Source: Prevotellaceae bacterium
GTDB lineage: Bacteria > Bacteroidota > Bacteroidia > Bacteroidales > UBA932
NCBI GenBank assembly: GCA_031284065.1
Contig: JAITAP010000151.1
Location: forward strand, 1 to 15,702
Length of the DNA: 15,702 nt
Reading direction: 5' to 3'
A program made the translations under genes and the position numbers. Under the pieces are notes generated by a model. The model searched no databases, was not told the origin of the DNA, and worked only from the letters and a program-made list of their open reading frames with translations. Of the stretch, positions 13,387 to 15,702 are shown one piece after another (within the stretch, counting starts at the first letter, position 1; each line of letters starts with the position of its first letter).

Positions 13387-13458
13387 CTTTGCATACCACC
13401 ACAACGCGCCAATACGTATGGTGGGAGGGAGGGTTTTTGGGATTTTTTTTGCCTTGCG

Positions 13459-15702
13459 CTACTTCTTCGTAATTATTTTCGAGAGCGATAGCCCGTTAGC
13501 AAAAATCACCCGCACAACGTAATCGCCCGGCTGTAGGGAGGCTATGCTTACGCTGCTTGCAAATTTTTTTTGTAAAGCGATTGCGCCGGAGAGCGTATAT
13601 ACTTCGATTTTTGCCACGCCGTACGCTGATTTTACGTGCAGCAAATCGTTGCCGGGGTTGGGGTATATTGCTGCGTCGGATTCGTGCAGCTTGGGCGTTG
13701 CGGTGGAAGCGTCTTTTACAATCTCCACGTCGCTCGCAGAGCGGGGTAGCAGCTGGTTTTCGGCGTTGTAAAAACCTATTCCGGTAATATTCACAGCCAC
13801 GCCCGCCGTCGGCTGCGTAGCGGAAATTTCCTGCGCCACCACCAAAGTGTTGCCATTGCTGCCAACCATGTACTTGGCAGCGTCGGTGGCGTGCTTCGAC
13901 ACCTCCACGTTGCTGACGCTGAGCAGCACGCTGTAGTACGCCTTGCCCATTTGGTTGACGGTAATAGCCGTTGTCGGCGGAGGCGCGTTCCCGCTTGATA
14001 CTACGGTAATATGGGCGTCGTCGTTTACCGTGATTTCGGTACGCTTGTTAAACTCGTCTATCCAACCCGTTACCAGCACGCTATCGCCTGCCTGCACCAA
14101 GTCGCCCCGGCGGTACGCATAAATTCCGCTCCCCGCTCCGCTGCCGGACTGCACAAAGAAGCTATTATTTTTCGTAACGGCGGTTACAATGCCCGCTATA
14201 GTTACCCTTTTTCCGTCGTAGGGGCTTTCTGCGCCGGTGCAAATGCTGCTGATGGGTGTGATGGCGCTTGACAGGTCATTATTGCTGTTATCGCTGACGG
14301 TGGCTGTGCCCGTGAGCGTCACCGTGCGCGTAATGCCCCCTCCGGCAATGGTAAGCGTAGCGGAGTGGCTACCGCTGTCGCCGGGAGCGTAGATAACGGT
14401 TAGCGTTTGCGCTGCGCCGCTTGCCAGCGTTGCCGGTGCGCTAAAGTAGCTGGCGTTGTCGCCGCTAATGCTCACGGCGAGGGTTCCCGAAATGTTGGTA
14501 GTCGTAACTTGTACGTTTTGCGAGGAGCTTTCACCCGCAATTGCGCTGAGCAAAAGACTTTCCGGCGTAACGCCAATGCTTGGCATGGTGTCCGCTTCGG
14601 TGAAGCAAAAATCGTCAAAGTAGGCGGTGCCGTCCTCCATAGTGCGCACCTCAAAGTTGAAGCTGTCCGCGCTATCCGGCGCTGCGTAGTCTTCTATTAC
14701 AAATTGCGTCCATGCTTCGCCATTGCCTTTCAGGTAGCCGGAGCGATGCAGGATGCTGTCCGCCTCGATAGCGGTTGCGCCATTGCAAAAGTTAGACCAG
14801 AAGCGAATACCGTTGCCCATAAAAATAGCATCCCTATAGTACCGGAAGGAAATTTTGTAACGTCGTCCGGGCACAACTCCGTAAACCGTTTGCCTCATGT
14901 CCACTCTGCCGAAGCGTGCGTCAACTTTTGCCGAATATTTTCCCTCGCTCACAATTAGGGTATCCTTTACAACCTTTCCGTCTTTGGTAGCTATTGTCCA
15001 CATGTTGGGCTGTGTGCCCGTCCAGCGTTCAAAGCCCGGATTTGCCACCATCGTCGAAAGAGTTGTAAACACGGCGGAATCTACCGCCGAAAAGCCATAC
15101 TTGTTTTGCGCGGTAAAGTAAACGTAGTACTTTGTTGCCATCGTAAGCCCGTTGAACGATACCGTTACATCTTGGTTGGCGTTGGCCGTTACGCTGTCTT
15201 TGGCGGGGTCGGACGCTATGTCGGCGGCGGTAATGTCGGCTACCGGCGCGGTTTTTAGCGTGTAGTGCAGCGTGGATACAACGTCAGCGCTTACCCTGAT
15301 GGCGGCCTTTGTAGCGATAATTAACGCTGTATCTACAGCGGGACGCTCCGTAAAGGTTGGCGGAACGGTTGCTTCTTCCACCGCCTCCTCCCACGTGGTG
15401 GCTATGCGGATACCGTCAACAGTAACCCGCTGATTTTTGTTGTACTGTCGCAACATCACTGCGCCAATGTTTGAAATGCTTGCGGCTGCGGCAGAGGTTA
15501 CGTAGCCGCCGTTTGGCTGTGTTTCCGGAAATGCGCTAAATACGTATAAATTGCTCTGCTTCGATGCAAAATCAAACTCCACCACGCCCAAGTGCGTAAC
15601 GTCCGGCGTAATGGTTAGCCATGCCCCGCTTGCGCTGGGAGCGGCGTCGGATTCCGAAATACCGATTTGCATTCCATTACTGTTAACGAAGAGGCGCGAG
15701 CA
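13459..15702 (-). CDS. Multidomain surface protein with type IX secretion sorting domain (5' truncated)
   Basis: The frame stays open to the window edge, ten codons past the ATG at 15672, so the true start and N-terminal domains are missing. Numbering from that ATG, the visible parts are: the end of a laminin-G-like jelly roll (1-100, ending VDGIRIATTW); a fibronectin-III-like module (about 103-206); a CenC/CBM4_9-like jelly roll opening with NPGFERW (about 207-360); an Ig-like module (about 361-458); an OB-fold-like segment (about 465-655) of the type found in Bacteroidota secreted proteins; and the T9SS sorting domain (about 663-737) with IYPNPGNDLLHV, IEVYTLSG and LQPGDYVVRV. The tail sends the protein across the outer membrane, where it is cleaved and attached to the surface or released. 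No catalytic domain is visible; any enzyme would lie upstream. Carbohydrate binding is a reasonable guess. Confidence 0.85.
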   Translation of the reverse strand, partial: CSRLFVNSNGMQIGISESDAAPSASGAWLTITPDVTHLGVVEFDFASKQSNLYVFSAFPETQPNGGYVTSAAAASISNIGAVMLRQYNKNQRVTVDGIRIATTWEEAVEEATVPPTFTERPAVDTALIIATKAAIRVSADVVSTLHYTLKTAPVADITAADIASDPAKDSVTANANQDVTVSFNGLTMATKYYVYFTAQNKYGFSAVDSAVFTTLSTMVANPGFERWTGTQPNMWTIATKDGKVVKDTLIVSEGKYSAKVDARFGRVDMRQTVYGVVPGRRYKISFRYYRDAIFMGNGIRFWSNFCNGATAIEADSILHRSGYLKGNGEAWTQFVIEDYAAPDSADSFNFEVRTMEDGTAYFDDFCFTEADTMPSIGVTPESLLLSAIAGESSSQNVQVTTTNISGTLAVSISGDNASYFSAPATLASGAAQTLTVIYAPGDSGSHSATLTIAGGGITRTVTLTGTATVSDNSNNDLSSAITPISSICTGAESPYDGKRVTIAGIVTAVTKNNSFFVQSGSGAGSGIYAYRRGDLVQAGDSVLVTGWIDEFNKRTEITVNDDAHITVVSSGNAPPPTTAITVNQMGKAYYSVLLSVSNVEVSKHATDAAKYMVGSNGNTLVVAQEISATQPTAGVAVNITGIGFYNAENQLLPRSASDVEIVKDASTATPKLHESDAAIYPNPGNDLLHVKSAYGVAKIEVYTLSGAIALQKKFASSVSIASLQPGDYVVRVIFANGLSLSKIITKK

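Larger units (their letters stand above)
13047..13458. other. Convergent intergenic region, 412 bp, repeats only
   Basis: It lies between metH and the leftward T9SS protein gene and holds no convincing gene. It contains a long nested inverted repeat (13080-13275), a 19-bp tandem duplication (13274-13311) and a dispersed repeat copy (13327-13386). Near 13396-13424 a weak CCACCA/TGGTGG stem is followed by T-runs at 13434-13450, and this could terminate metH transcripts. Confidence 0.7.

Overview
The window looks like chromosomal DNA of a Bacteroidota bacterium, probably of the order Bacteroidales. Three things point there. The last gene ends in a type IX secretion (Por) sorting domain. Several genes are preceded by the Bacteroidota promoter pattern TTG or TTTG, then 19-20 nt, then TAnnTTTG. 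Shine-Dalgarno sequences are largely absent. Coding DNA is of moderate GC content, while gene leaders are AT-rich. Genus cannot be assigned from the sequence alone.

Layout from left to right: (1) the 3' end of an AAA-type ATPase with a C-terminal PD-(D/E)XK nuclease domain; (2) a 1008-residue secreted enzyme that joins three glycoside hydrolase domains, GH105, GH43 and GH16; (3) a small metallophosphoesterase; (4) on the minus strand, a patatin-like phospholipase and a full-length bifunctional (p)ppGpp synthetase/hydrolase (Rel); (5) on the plus strand, a DNA-3-methyladenine glycosylase and a complete cobalamin-dependent methionine synthase (MetH); (6) on the minus strand, the C-terminal 747 residues of a large multidomain T9SS-secreted surface protein that is cut by the window edge.

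Rel, MetH, the glycosylase and the phospholipase are ordinary chromosomal genes and do not form one pathway. The most distinctive gene is the triple glycosidase. Its three domain types match three steps known for plant type II arabinogalactan breakdown: removal of unsaturated uronic acid caps, exo-trimming, and endo-cleavage of a beta-1,3 backbone. That specificity is inferred. No SusC/SusD pair or other polysaccharide-utilisation genes lie in the window.

The second theme is repeats. The gaps at 5673-5860, 8117-8685, 9223-9446 and 13047-13458 are filled with short hairpin-forming elements, several of which recur in other gaps. At least three repeat families can be recognised by eye, and one appears to form the last codons of the glycosylase gene. 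No CRISPR array, tRNA, rRNA, transposase or phage gene was seen.
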